A DNA stretch of 64,000 bases from Candidatus Nitrospira kreftii (GTDB taxonomy: Bacteria > Nitrospirota > Nitrospiria > Nitrospirales > Nitrospiraceae): assembly GCA_014058405.1 (NCBI GenBank), contig CP047423.1:1550001-1614000 (forward strand), read 5' to 3'. Position numbers and translations under genes: made by a program. The notes below the pieces were generated by a model. It was not told the origin of the DNA. It worked only from the letters and a program-made list of their open reading frames with translations, and ran no database searches. Below are positions 9,362 through 17,866 of this stretch, one piece after another (within the stretch, counting starts at the first letter, position 1; every line of letters starts with the position of its first letter).

Positions 9362-11086
9362 GTGAAATCCCTTTTTCGCGTTCTGCAATATCTCCGTCCC
9401 CACCGCCGTCTCGCGATCACGACGTTGATCTGCGCGGGTTTCGCCACGGCGATGGAATTGGTTCCCCCCTGGGTCATCAAAATCATCATCGACGATGTCA
9501 TTCAGGCGAAGCAGGCCTCGCTGCTTCCCTGGGTGATCGGGCTGCTGATCATCGCCTATCTGTTCAAGAACGTGTTTGCTTCACTACGCATTAGGCTCAA
9601 CAATCAACTTGAGCAGAGGGTCGTTCACGATTTACGTCGCCAAATCTTTTCCGCTCTCCAACGCCTATCGATCACCTATTTTGAGAATCGGTCGACGGGC
9701 GAGATCATGTCCCGAGTGACGAACGACACGGAACATGTCGAGCGGATCTTTATCGATGGACTAGAAGGGATGCTGACGGCCTTACTCACGCTGATCGGGA
9801 TTACGGGGCTCCTGTTCATGCTTAATTGGAAACTGGCAGCGCTCTCTCTCTTACCGATCCCTGTGCTTGCTTTATCAGCGAGTTGGTTTACGTCGAAGGT
9901 GCATGGGTACTATCGAGAGACTCGCCAAAGTGCCGCTGAATTGAACGGCTACCTACAGGACGCCTTGTCCGGTATCAGGGAAACGATGGGATTCGGACGT
10001 CAAGGACATGAACAGGCGAGATTCAATCGGCTGAGTCAAATCTATAGCGACAAGAATCTCAACGCGATGGTGCTATGGTCCGTGTATTCGCCCGGGATGA
10101 TCCTTGTCGCCGCATTGGGGACGGTGCTGATTCTTTGGTACGGAGCCGGTGAGGTGATTGAAGGCCGGCTCACCCTCGGGGAGCTGGTCTTGTTCCTCTC
10201 CTACTTGGCGATGTTCTATGTACCGATCAACCAGATTCATTCCGTCAATCACATGCTGCAACATGCCTTGGCGGCGAGTGAGCGAGTGTTCGATGTATTG
10301 GACACGGTTCCAGAAGTCGTCGATCGTCCTGGATCGGTCGCTCCAATTCATCGTATTCATGGAGAGGTGAGATTCGACCAGGTGCGATTCCATTACCGGC
10401 CGGACGTTCCAGTCCTGAGAGGGTTCTCAGCCGTTGTACCGGCAGGTGAGCGTGTCGCTTTGGTGGGGATGAGTGGGGCAGGGAAGAGCACGCTTCTCAA
10501 GCTGCTGATGCGGTTTTATGATGTCACGGACGGGGCGATCTGTATTGATGGAACGGATATCCGCGATCTGCCGATTGCGTATCTACGGCAACAGATCGGG
10601 TTCGTTCAGCAAGAACCGTTCTTGTTCAACGGAACAGTCAAAGACAACCTCCTCTACGGTGATTTGCAGGCGGGTCAAGATCGGCTGGAGGCAGCGGCTC
10701 ATGCCGCGCGAGCGCACGACTTCATCGCGGCGTTGCCGGAAGGATATGATACCTGGATCGGTGAACGAGGTGTGAAGCTGTCGGTGGGGCAGAAGCAACG
10801 AGTCTCCATCGCCCGGGTATTGTTGAAAGATCCCCCCATCGTGATTTTTGACGAGGCGACATCCAATATCGACACGGAGACTGAGGTGAAAATTCGTGAA
10901 GCGTTGAACGAACTCACGATGGGCCGGACGACGTTCATTATTGCCCATCGATTGTCCACGCTGCATGATGTTGACCGGATCTTGGTGCTCGATAGAGGAC
11001 AACTGGTGGAAGATGGTCGCCACGATGAATTGCTGAGCCGAGGCGGAGTCTATGCCGGTCTCTATGAAGCGCAGTTTCAGGTGTAA
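9362..11086 (+). CDS. ABC exporter, MsbA-like fused permease-ATPase
   Basis: The 574-residue half-transporter has six membrane helices within residues 1-310 and a C-terminal nucleotide-binding domain. Walker A (GMSGAGKSTLL, about 370), Q-loop, signature (LSVGQKQRVSIAR, about 473), Walker B (IVIFDEAT, about 493) and H-loop (IIAHRLS) are all intact. Family members are homodimeric lipid or peptide exporters, with MsbA flipping lipid A core. The substrate cannot be told from sequence. The start is GTG, 22 bases after def. Confidence 0.85.
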   Translation: MKSLFRVLQYLRPHRRLAITTLICAGFATAMELVPPWVIKIIIDDVIQAKQASLLPWVIGLLIIAYLFKNVFASLRIRLNNQLEQRVVHDLRRQIFSALQRLSITYFENRSTGEIMSRVTNDTEHVERIFIDGLEGMLTALLTLIGITGLLFMLNWKLAALSLLPIPVLALSASWFTSKVHGYYRETRQSAAELNGYLQDALSGIRETMGFGRQGHEQARFNRLSQIYSDKNLNAMVLWSVYSPGMILVAALGTVLILWYGAGEVIEGRLTLGELVLFLSYLAMFYVPINQIHSVNHMLQHALAASERVFDVLDTVPEVVDRPGSVAPIHRIHGEVRFDQVRFHYRPDVPVLRGFSAVVPAGERVALVGMSGAGKSTLLKLLMRFYDVTDGAICIDGTDIRDLPIAYLRQQIGFVQQEPFLFNGTVKDNLLYGDLQAGQDRLEAAAHAARAHDFIAALPEGYDTWIGERGVKLSVGQKQRVSIARVLLKDPPIVIFDEATSNIDTETEVKIREALNELTMGRTTFIIAHRLSTLHDVDRILVLDRGQLVEDGRHDELLSRGGVYAGLYEAQFQV

Positions 11087-11189
11087 CGACGAGAGCGCGA
11101 GATCGGGCCGATTCTCTTTTCGGTAGTTGCGGGTCAGAGGAGGCAGCCGGTATACTCGGTCTGAGCGAACAATCGGATAAGGTCGATTG

Positions 11190-11384
11190 ATGGTGCTGCT
11201 ATACGAGAGTGATCCGTTGGACGATGAACATGCGCGCGGGCGTTTTTACCACGTCTGCCGAGGGCGGATTGATCGCATTCCGTTGGACGTGCCCGCAGTC
11301 GAGAGTCCATACGAATGTCCGCAATGTGGAATTGATCTCGAAGCTGAAGATTTTTTCGTGGCCCTTCAAAAAGGATCGGTGTAG
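11190..11384 (+). CDS. Small zinc-ribbon-like protein
   Basis: The product is 65 residues long and acidic, with a single CPQC knuckle (YECPQCGID) and an earlier Cys in YHVCRGR. This could bind a metal as a half-ribbon or as a dimer. The function is unknown. It ends 3 bases before the next small cysteine-containing gene, so the two are likely one unit. Confidence 0.5.
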   Translation: MVLLYESDPLDDEHARGRFYHVCRGRIDRIPLDVPAVESPYECPQCGIDLEAEDFFVALQKGSV

Positions 11385-11387
11385 CAG

Positions 11388-11594
11388 ATGGGAAGTGGCG
11401 GAAGGAAAACAGTGTCGGTTTCACGCGGACTCATCATGTTGTGCGATACCTGCCATGATCAGGTGATGGCTGAGAAACTCCCCAACGAAAAAAATTTCGT
11501 CGCCGACTTTGAAGCGCTCTTCGATACGATCTGTATCGGCTGCACCGACATCAATCGACCCCTCATCGACGACATGGCCGGCAGCGGCGAATAG
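11388..11594 (+). CDS. Small protein with two CxxC knuckles
   Basis: The product has 68 residues. LCDTCHD and ICIGCTD form a likely zinc ribbon separated by about 37 residues. CDTCH also fits a haem c motif, but there is no signal peptide, so zinc is more likely. A shorter start at 11436 (MLCDTCHDQ) is possible. It follows another small cysteine protein after 3 bases. I do not recognise a family. Confidence 0.5.
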   Translation: MGSGGRKTVSVSRGLIMLCDTCHDQVMAEKLPNEKNFVADFEALFDTICIGCTDINRPLIDDMAGSGE

Positions 11595-11637
11595 CTGGAC
11601 CGGCGTGGCTGCCATCACATTGATCGGAGCCCTTCTT

Positions 11638-11964
11638 CTACTTACACTCCTTTCCATTAAAATACATGCAGGTCGACTCGCCTGATTTGACCTTCCAGGT
11701 TTTGATCACGGGCATGTGCTCATCACCTTTCCAATCAACCACAAAGTCCACGAGGCCTGAAACCGGAAGTTTTTCCATATGGGGGCGCGCAATGTCCGGG
11801 ACATCGATGTAGAACACCCCGCCGAGTTGAGAGATCAGGATGCGGTGATTTTCGACATCGATATAAATGACGGGGCTATAGAAACTCTTGTCCTCAGCCT
11901 GGCTCAAGCTGGGCATGCCGATAACCAGCAGCAGTGTGAACAGCATGGCCTGCAACAGTCGCAT
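11638..11964 (-). CDS. Small periplasmic protein, unknown
   Basis: The 108-residue product has a signal peptide (MRLLQAMLFTLLLVIGMPSLSQA) and a mature domain of about 85 residues that contains two cysteines near the C-terminus (STCMYFNGKECK), probably disulfide-bonded. The start at 11964 has a GGAG site at suitable spacing. It is the last gene of the minus-strand sulfur-carrier run, although a signal peptide makes a direct role in that cytoplasmic chemistry unlikely. Confidence 0.6.
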   Translation of the reverse strand: MRLLQAMLFTLLLVIGMPSLSQAEDKSFYSPVIYIDVENHRILISQLGGVFYIDVPDIARPHMEKLPVSGLVDFVVDWKGDEHMPVIKTWKVKSGESTCMYFNGKECK

Positions 11965-12044
11965 AGTCATCGCTCCGTCCGAGGAATGTTGCTGGTCCGA
12001 CAGTACCATATCTCACGGCAGAGAAGAAGACCGGGCGGGTCAAA

Positions 12045-12554
12045 TCAGCGGACTGTGAAAGCGGCGAGGGCAACGTGTCCAGATTTGATCCAATAGCATC
12101 GCACATCCGGAGTAGGATTCATGAGCGAGACGAGAAGGTAAGCAGGGATCGGGAGATTGATCTTCGGCCAAATCTCTTCGTAGTCGGTAGCAATTTTGAT
12201 GTCGGTGACCGATGGACGCGCAGGATCGTGAGGATGCGAGTGATAGACGACTTGAAGGTCGAGCCCGTTGTTCCGCATGTCTTTCTTGGCGGTGGAGAAG
12301 TCCTGCATGTCCATCACGAACGCAATCTCTGCACGCTCCTCAGGAGAGAGTCGTTCAAGGTGCGCAACTTTGGCTGGATCGAATGACGAGAGATTTTGTG
12401 CGCCTTCCATCGCGACGATATTCTTAATGCGATAGATGCGGCTGACGACCCCGTTGGTTCCCGCCAACAATCCACAACATTCATGCGGAGTGAGCTCGTT
12501 CGCGTGGGCAATGATGTCGTCGAGAATAGTTTTGGGAATGGTGAGGTCCGCCAC
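12045..12554 (-). CDS. JAMM/MPN+ metallopeptidase (Mec/HcyD/QbsD type)
   Basis: This is a zinc peptidase of the JAMM family. The full motif is present: Glu25 in PHECCGLLAG and the H-x-H-x7-S-x2-D block at residues 105-118 (HSHPHDPARPSVTD). In known relatives the enzyme either trims residues beyond the Gly-Gly of a sulfur carrier (QbsD, HcyD) or releases cysteine from a carrier-cysteine adduct (Mec of mycobacteria). It sits one base after a MoeB-type gene and in the same run as two carriers and a cysteine synthase, which supports one of these roles. The product has 169 residues, normal for bacterial JAMM enzymes. Confidence 0.85.
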   Translation of the reverse strand: MADLTIPKTILDDIIAHANELTPHECCGLLAGTNGVVSRIYRIKNIVAMEGAQNLSSFDPAKVAHLERLSPEERAEIAFVMDMQDFSTAKKDMRNNGLDLQVVYHSHPHDPARPSVTDIKIATDYEEIWPKINLPIPAYLLVSLMNPTPDVRCYWIKSGHVALAAFTVR

Positions 12555-12555
12555 G

Positions 12556-13365
12556 TTAAATCGTACAGGTGACGGTGTAGTCCAGGCTAAGATCTTTGAT
12601 CTTAGGATTAGACCCGCACAGCGGGCAAGCGGGGTCCTTGGGCCGGCCGACCTTTCGAAACTTCATGTCGAGCGCATCGTAGATCAAGAGTTTATCAGCG
12701 ATCGTTTCTCCGATACTGAGAATTTCCTTGATGGCTTCTGAAGCCTGGAGAATACCCATCGTTCCCGCTAACACACCGAGGACACCGGCCTCCTGGCAGT
12801 TCGGCACTAGTCCGGCTGGAGGAGGTTCTGGATAGAGGCAGCGGTAGCAAGGATAGCCCTGATGTGGCTTGATGGTCGTCAGCTGACCTTCAAACCGAAA
12901 CATGCTGGCTGAGATCAGTGTTGTCTTGGCAAAGAAACAGGCATCATTGACTAGGAATCGAGTCGTGAAGTTATCGGAGCCATCGAGCACCACGTCGTAT
13001 TGCGAGACAAGGGGTAAGATGTTGTCGGCATCGACCAGCTGATGATACGTGTTGATGGTAATGTCCGGATTAATGGCGGAAAGAGTGTTTCGGCCAGACT
13101 CCACCTTCGGCTGTCCAAGGGTAGCGGTCGAGTGCATGATCTGCCGCTGCAGATTCGAGAGGTCGACGACATCTCCATCGACGAGGCCGATCGTGCCGAT
13201 ACCGGCGGCGGCGAGATACAGACCAGCTGGAGACCCCAGCCCGCCCGCGCCGATCAACAGGACTTTGGCCCGCTTGAGCTTGAGTTGCCCCTTACCACCG
13301 ACATCTTGAAGAATGATATGCCGGCTGTATCGTTGGATTTCTTGCTCGGTGAGTTCCAGTTCCAT
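12556..13365 (-). CDS. moeB: MoeB/ThiF-type E1 enzyme, copy 2
   Basis: The enzyme adenylates the C-terminal glycine of a ubiquitin-like sulfur carrier. Visible features are the Rossmann ATP site (LLIGAGGLGSPAGLYLA), the Asp/Arg pair (DLSNLQRQI), the catalytic-region Cys in PNCQEAGVLG and the zinc knuckles CYRC and CPLC. At 269 residues there is no rhodanese domain, so sulfur must come from another protein. A paralogue lies at 15254-16072. The two differ enough to serve different carriers. This copy is adjacent to the JAMM gene. Confidence 0.88.
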   Translation of the reverse strand: MELELTEQEIQRYSRHIILQDVGGKGQLKLKRAKVLLIGAGGLGSPAGLYLAAAGIGTIGLVDGDVVDLSNLQRQIMHSTATLGQPKVESGRNTLSAINPDITINTYHQLVDADNILPLVSQYDVVLDGSDNFTTRFLVNDACFFAKTTLISASMFRFEGQLTTIKPHQGYPCYRCLYPEPPPAGLVPNCQEAGVLGVLAGTMGILQASEAIKEILSIGETIADKLLIYDALDMKFRKVGRPKDPACPLCGSNPKIKDLSLDYTVTCTI

Positions 13366-13391
13366 TGTGTCGATTGCGAGTTGCTAGTGAT

Positions 13392-13431
13392 GAGTTTCAG
13401 GTTTCAGGTTCAACATGAAACAAGAAACGTT
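13392..13431. repeat. Intercistronic GTTTCAGG repeat
   Basis: AGTTTCAGGTTTCAGGTTCA is followed by ATGAAACAAGAAACG, giving a partly inverted arrangement. It shares its core GTTTCAGGTTTCA with the better palindrome at 16106-16141. Both lie just upstream of a moeB gene. Confidence 0.6.
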
Positions 13432-13469
13432 AAATCCGCCACTACTTACTAGGTGCGCTTCACGTTCTG

Positions 13470-13709
13470 TTATTCCACCACGTTCAATTCAATGGGATCA
13501 ACGACACAGCCCTTCGTTCGTAGACCGGTGATGGCTCGTTCAATTTCCGCAATGTCACCAGAAAACTCTACATCCGCCCAGCCGGTGGTCTCGCGAACAT
13601 CGGCTCGTCTGACATCGGTCACCACGTTATATTCACGCCCTATCTGATAGATGATCGGCTCTCTGATCTTGTCTTCAGGGAAACGAATATGGAAGCGCAA
13701 ATGTGCCAT
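13470..13709 (-). CDS. NIL-domain (ferredoxin-like fold) protein
   Basis: The 79-residue product has the pattern of the NIL domain known from the C-terminus of methionine ABC ATPases (MetN), here as a stand-alone protein (LRFHIRFPEDKIREPIIYQI, then a WADVEF strand and IERAITGLRTKG). Stand-alone NIL proteins are often encoded beside thrC- or met-type genes. It may sense or bind an amino acid such as methionine. It lies 2 bases after the sulfur-carrier gene, in one operon. Confidence 0.75.
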   Translation of the reverse strand: MAHLRFHIRFPEDKIREPIIYQIGREYNVVTDVRRADVRETTGWADVEFSGDIAEIERAITGLRTKGCVVDPIELNVVE

Positions 13710-13711
13710 GA

Positions 13712-13984
13712 TTATCCTCCCGCGATTGCTGGGACGATGGAGACCTCATCACCGTCCTTCAGGGAGGTCTCTTTTCCTTTGAGAAAGCGAATGTCTTCTT
13801 CGTTGACATAGATGTTCACGAAGCGACGAAGTTCTCCTGTTTCATCACAGAGGCGATCCTTGATGCCGGGATGCGCGCCGTTCAACGTTTCGATCATTTC
13901 CACTACGCTGCTGGCCTTGGTCTCGACTTCGCCCTGGCCTTTGGTCAGGGGACGAAGGGGAGTCGGAATACGAACTTTAATCAT
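13712..13984 (-). CDS. MoaD/ThiS-family sulfur carrier
   Basis: This 90-residue protein has a beta-grasp pattern and ends exactly in Ala-Gly-Gly, the functional C-terminus that an E1 adenylates and then converts to a thiocarboxylate. It overlaps the stop of the threonine-synthase-type gene by 4 bases and is followed by the NIL gene. No moaA, moaC or moaE is present, so a role in molybdopterin synthesis is not supported here. Sulfur donation to an amino-acid enzyme is more likely (inference from context). Confidence 0.85.
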   Translation of the reverse strand: MIKVRIPTPLRPLTKGQGEVETKASSVVEMIETLNGAHPGIKDRLCDETGELRRFVNIYVNEEDIRFLKGKETSLKDGDEVSIVPAIAGG

Positions 13985-15231
13985 TTGTCACCACCACCAT
14001 TCTTTCCCATTTTGAACGTCTTTTCAAAGTCGACCAGGCTGGGCTGAATTCGAACGGGACGACCGACTGAATCGATCACCGCTTCCTGCGTCTTCAATCC
14101 ATTGCCGGTGACATAGGCCACCGTGACCTCGTCTTTCTTGATGATACCCTGCTTGACGAGTTTCTTGAGCACGCCGATCGTGACGCCCCCGGCCGTTTCT
14201 GCGAAGATGCCCTCCGTTTGAGCCAGCAGTTGAATACCCTCGACGACTTCCTCATCTGTTACCATATCCATGGACCCATGACTCTCAACTGTGGCTTTGA
14301 GCGCATAGTACCCATCGGCCGGGTTGCCGATGGCAAGCGACTTGGCGATCGTCTGCGGTTTCACCGGCTTGAAAAAGTCTCGCCCCGCTTTGAATGCCGT
14401 CGAGATCGGTGAGCAGCCTTCGGCTTGGGCGCCGTTGATCTTCGTACGAACCTGATCGATCAGGCCCAAGGCCTTCATCTCATGGAGCCCTTTCCAAATC
14501 TTCGTCAGGAGCGAACCGGAGGCCATCGGAATGACGACTTGATCGGGCGTTCTCCATCCCAATTGTTCGACTGTCTCGAAGGCCAGTGTTTTGGAGCCTT
14601 CGGCATAGTAGGGGCGAATGTTGATGTTCACGAACGCCCAGCCGTGTTCGCCGGCAATTTCGCTGCACAGCCGGTTGACGTCGTCGTAGTTGCCTTCTAT
14701 CTCGACGACGTGTGGCTTATAAATCAAATTACCCAACACCTTGGCGGCTTCAAGGTCTCCGGGAATAAAGACGTAGCAATGCAGATTGGCGGCGGCGGCG
14801 TGGGCGGACACCGAGTTCGCCAAGTTGCCCGTGGAGGCGCAGGCCACCGTTTCAAACCCGAGTTCGCGCGCGCGCGTCAACGCGACGGCGACGACGCGAT
14901 CCTTGAACGACAGCGTCGGATGGTTCACGGTGTCGTTCTTGATATAGAGCTCATCGAGCCCAAGATATGCGCCGAGGTTTTTGGCTCGGACGAGCGGAGT
15001 GAACCCGGCGTGTGGGCCGACGAAGTTTGTGCCCTCGACCGGAAGCAAGTCGAGATAGCGCCACATGCTATGTGGGCCATCTTCGATCTTTTTGCGAGAA
15101 ATGGTCTTCTTGATTTCGTCGTAGTTGTACTTCACTTCGAGGGGGCCGAAGCACATCTCGCAGACATGGATCGCTTTCGTTGGGTATTCCTTGCCGCACT
15201 CTCGGCAAACCAGCGCTTTCATTTTGCTCAT
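13981..15231 (-). CDS. thrC: Threonine-synthase-type PLP enzyme
   Basis: A fold-type II PLP enzyme of 416 residues. An N-terminal zinc ribbon (CRECGKEY...CEMCFGPL) precedes the catalytic domain. The PLP lysine lies in TLSFKDRV, and the phosphate-binding segments [10 protein letters not shown] and ETAGGV are present. Threonine synthase turns O-phosphohomoserine into threonine. Its close coupling to a sulfur carrier, a NIL protein and MoeB enzymes makes a second possibility worth keeping: sulfhydrylation of phosphohomoserine to homocysteine with carrier-bound sulfur. The sequence alone does not decide between them. Confidence 0.8.
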   Translation of the reverse strand: MSKMKALVCRECGKEYPTKAIHVCEMCFGPLEVKYNYDEIKKTISRKKIEDGPHSMWRYLDLLPVEGTNFVGPHAGFTPLVRAKNLGAYLGLDELYIKNDTVNHPTLSFKDRVVAVALTRARELGFETVACASTGNLANSVSAHAAAANLHCYVFIPGDLEAAKVLGNLIYKPHVVEIEGNYDDVNRLCSEIAGEHGWAFVNINIRPYYAEGSKTLAFETVEQLGWRTPDQVVIPMASGSLLTKIWKGLHEMKALGLIDQVRTKINGAQAEGCSPISTAFKAGRDFFKPVKPQTIAKSLAIGNPADGYYALKATVESHGSMDMVTDEEVVEGIQLLAQTEGIFAETAGGVTIGVLKKLVKQGIIKKDEVTVAYVTGNGLKTQEAVIDSVGRPVRIQPSLVDFEKTFKMGKNGGGDK

Positions 15232-15253
15232 CGTTGCACCACCTTGTTACTCT

Positions 15254-16072
15254 CTATGCTGATGGACGCACGGCGCATCCGGCATAGGGGTCTCCATCGT
15301 CGAACAGCTCGGTGATCGTGGAATGCTCGCCGCAGAGCGCACAATTCGAGTTACGACGGACTTTGATCTCACGAAATTGGGTTTTACGAGCGTCGAAGTC
15401 GAGCAACCGATCCGTAAGAGGCCGTCCGATACCAAGCACGAGCTTCAACGCTTCCGTTGCTTGAATCGTTCCGATGATACCTGCCAGCACCCCAATAACT
15501 CCAGCCTCCTGGCAGGAAGCGACCAAGCCGGGTGGGGGAGGTGCCTTAAATATGCACCGATAGCAAGCCGATTTCTTTGGAATAATGGTGGTAACACGGC
15601 CGTCGAATCGAAGAATGCCTCCATGAATCAGCGGTTTCTCGGCGAAAAAACAGGCATCGTTGATGAGAAACTTTGCCGGGAAATTATCTACGCCATCGAT
15701 CACGACATCATAGTCGCTGATAATCTTGAGCGCATTGCCGGCCGTGAGCCGCTCTTCGTACATCGACACCGAGACATCAGGGTTCAGCGCCTGGATCTTT
15801 TCTTTACCGGATAGGACCTTGGGACGCCCGATGTCCGGAGTGTGGTGAAGAATCTGTCGCTGCAGGTTGGTGAGGTCTACCACATCACTATCGATCAATC
15901 CAATGGTGCCGACTCCCGCTGCGGCCAGATACAGCGCGGCTGGGGAACCGAGACCGCCGGCACCGACGAGAAGAATCCTGGATTTGGCGATCTTCTTCTG
16001 CCCCTTGCCGCCGACTTCCGGTAACAGAATATGTCGACTGTAGCGGTTGATCTGTTCTTCAGTGAATTCCAT
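15254..16072 (-). CDS. moeB: MoeB/ThiF-type E1 enzyme, copy 1
   Basis: The start at 16072 gives MEFTEEQINRYSRHILL, the standard N-terminus. Key parts are LLVGAGGLGSPAALYLA (ATP site), DLTNLQRQILH, ASCQEAGVIG, and zinc knuckles CYRC and CALC. The product has 272 residues without rhodanese domain. It is followed after 22 bases by thrC and preceded by cysK with a repeat-filled gap. It most likely activates the ThiS-like carrier, the MoaD-like carrier, or both. The paralogue at 12556-13365 shares the same architecture. Confidence 0.88.
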   Translation of the reverse strand: MEFTEEQINRYSRHILLPEVGGKGQKKIAKSRILLVGAGGLGSPAALYLAAAGVGTIGLIDSDVVDLTNLQRQILHHTPDIGRPKVLSGKEKIQALNPDVSVSMYEERLTAGNALKIISDYDVVIDGVDNFPAKFLINDACFFAEKPLIHGGILRFDGRVTTIIPKKSACYRCIFKAPPPPGLVASCQEAGVIGVLAGIIGTIQATEALKLVLGIGRPLTDRLLDFDARKTQFREIKVRRNSNCALCGEHSTITELFDDGDPYAGCAVRPSA

Positions 16073-16090
16073 TGCGTCGCTTGTGACGTC

Positions 16091-16149
16091 AGTTTCTCGT
16101 TGCACGTTTCAGGTTTCAAGTTCGAACCTGAAACCTGAAACTCGAAACT
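16091..16149. repeat. Palindromic intercistronic repeat
   Basis: Positions 16106-16141 are a nearly perfect 36-bp palindrome built from GTTTCAGG units (left arm GTTTCAGGTTTCAAGTTC, right arm GAACCTGAAACCTGAAAC), flanked by AGTTTC and GAAACT. In RNA it would form a long hairpin in the cysK-moeB gap. There is no T tract, so it does not look like a standard terminator. Confidence 0.75.
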
Positions 16150-16151
16150 GC

Positions 16152-17081
16152 CTAGATATTAAAATACTTCTCAATGCTGATGTAACGTTCGCCCGTGTCG
16201 CACAGGATGGTGACCACATTTTTACCTGGGCCCAGTTCTTCAGCGATCTTTTGGGCGGCAAACACATTCGCCCCGGCTGAGATGCCGACCAACAACCCTT
16301 CTTTCTTCGACAATTGTTTCGCGGTCTGATAGGCCTCGTCATCCGTCACGGTGATCACCCGGTCGAGAATCGTTCGGTTGAGGACCTTGGGAATAAAGCC
16401 TGCACCGATCCCTTGAATCTTATGCGGTCCCGGATCACCACCGGACAATACGGGTGAGCCGGCCGGTTCGACCGCGATGACTTTCACGTGCGGGTTCTTT
16501 TCTTTGAAGACTTCACCGCAGCCTGTAATGGTCCCGCCAGTTCCGACGGCAGCCACGAAGGCATCGATCTTTCCTTCCATCGCACTCCAGATCTCCAACG
16601 CCGTCGTTGCCTTATGCATCGCGGGGTTGGCAGGGTTCGAGAACTGATCGGGCATGAAGTACGATGGATTCTGTGCCAAGATACTTTCTGCCTCTTTGAT
16701 CGAACCCTTCATGCCTTCCCACGCTGGTGTCAGCACCAGCTGTGCTCCATACGATGACAGTAAGCTGGCCCGCTCCATGCTCATGCTCTCTGGCATCACG
16801 AGGATCAGTTTGTACCCACGCACTGCCGCGACCAAAGCCAGACCGATGCCCGTGTTTCCGCTGGTCGGCTCGACGATGGTTCCTCCCGGCTTCAGTTTGC
16901 CCTGTTGTTCTGCCTCGTTGATCATGTTGAGGCAGATCCGGTCTTTGACGCTACCACCAGGGTTGAAAAATTCTACTTTTCCATAAATTGTGGCTGATCC
17001 CTCTTTCGAAAGGCGGTTCAGCCGTACGAGCGGAGTGTTGCCGATCAGTTCGGTAATATCGTTGTACAAGCTTGCACTCAC
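16152..17081 (-). CDS. cysK: Cysteine synthase (PLP-dependent)
   Basis: This 309-residue enzyme has the PLP lysine in NPGGSVKDRI, the substrate loop TSGNTG and the phosphate site GTGGTITG. These identify the O-acetylserine (or O-phosphoserine) sulfhydrylase family. The GTG start overlaps the stop of a ThiS-like carrier gene, so the two proteins are made together. By analogy with CysM-CysO of mycobacteria, it may take sulfur from the carrier's thiocarboxylate instead of free sulfide. CysK and CysM cannot be told apart with certainty by eye. Confidence 0.9.
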   Translation of the reverse strand: MSASLYNDITELIGNTPLVRLNRLSKEGSATIYGKVEFFNPGGSVKDRICLNMINEAEQQGKLKPGGTIVEPTSGNTGIGLALVAAVRGYKLILVMPESMSMERASLLSSYGAQLVLTPAWEGMKGSIKEAESILAQNPSYFMPDQFSNPANPAMHKATTALEIWSAMEGKIDAFVAAVGTGGTITGCGEVFKEKNPHVKVIAVEPAGSPVLSGGDPGPHKIQGIGAGFIPKVLNRTILDRVITVTDDEAYQTAKQLSKKEGLLVGISAGANVFAAQKIAEELGPGKNVVTILCDTGERYISIEKYFNI

Positions 17082-17290
17082 CGACCACCCCCCATGTAGA
17101 AGAGAAACTCCACCTGGTCTCCTTCATTGAGGTGGGTCGCGGCAAGATGGTCGCGTTCCAGCACCTTGTCGTTTACTTCGACGGCGACCATCTGGGGCTC
17201 GATGTTCTTCGCTTTCAATAAATCCAGAACCGTTCCCCCCTGAATCTCTTCAGGCTTCCCATTGATCTTGACCTGCACAAATTCTCCCAA
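17078..17290 (-). CDS. ThiS/CysO-like sulfur carrier with a C-terminal Arg after Gly-Gly-Gly
   Basis: The 70-residue protein is of ThiS type (VQVKINGKPEEIQGGTVLDL, ending FLFYMGGGR). The usual free Gly-Gly end is masked by one extra arginine, so the protein would need trimming before an E1 could use it. A JAMM peptidase, which does this in the QbsE/QbsD system, is encoded in the same run. It is the first gene of the operon and overlaps cysK. It could also serve thiamine synthesis, but no other thi gene is present. Confidence 0.85.
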   Translation of the reverse strand: MGEFVQVKINGKPEEIQGGTVLDLLKAKNIEPQMVAVEVNDKVLERDHLAATHLNEGDQVEFLFYMGGGR

Positions 17291-17488
17291 GTTGGCTTAG
17301 AGATTGAAGAATTTCACAACGTAGCAAAGCAGAGCTCTTCTTGTCAAGGCTGGCCCATAGCGCATGAGAGGCAGGAATCGCCGAGAGGATTCATCGAGAA
17401 AGGAATCGAATCTTCTACGAGAAGGGCAGATATGGTGACTTGACTTTGGTTCGTCTGGTCGCCACTATGCCGCCTGCAGGACGCTGGG

Positions 17489-17866
17489 ATGTGGAAAAAG
17501 AACTTCCTCTTTCGTGCCACGGAATCGATACCCTTAACCCAGTCTGAGAACGAGCTGTTCCATGACACGGAACCGGCGCTGGACAGCGCCGGCCTTGTCC
17601 TTGAGAAGTTTCTCTCTGTCTGGGTACAGGGCGAAGGGTCTGAAGAAAAGCCCTCCGCCTTCACCACCATGTATGTCCGGACCGCGATGCTGGATATCAA
17701 CAAACATGTAAGCCTCCTCCAGCCGCTCCAAGGCCGATCTCACCAGATCAAACAGCTTCTTCTGCCCGAGCAGAAACAGTTTCTCCGACAATGGCTTGAG
17801 GTGCATGCTCCACAGGCCTGGGAATCTTCCGAAGACCATTTTCGCGATCTCTTCGAGCTGGAATGA
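17489..17866 (+). CDS. Hypothetical protein
   Basis: A 125-residue product without signal peptide, rich in charged and aromatic residues near the end (QWLEVHAPQAWESSEDHFRD). It has no known domain. Its stop overlaps the ATG of the PLD-like gene (ATGA), which favours this strand. A 101-residue frame on the other strand (17534-17839) is also free of stops, so the strand is not certain. Confidence 0.45.
   Translation: MWKKNFLFRATESIPLTQSENELFHDTEPALDSAGLVLEKFLSVWVQGEGSEEKPSAFTTMYVRTAMLDINKHVSLLQPLQGRSHQIKQLLLPEQKQFLRQWLEVHAPQAWESSEDHFRDLFELE

Noticed and set aside
14425-15315. 296-codon open frame on the plus strand opposite thrC
   Set aside because: Shadow of thrC: the minus-strand frame has a full PLP enzyme with motifs, while this one has no recognisable domain.
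17534-17839. 101-codon minus-strand frame opposite the small gene before the PLD gene
   Set aside because: It looks partly protein-like, but the plus-strand frame has an ATGA overlap with the next gene and fits the operon better. Kept as an open question.
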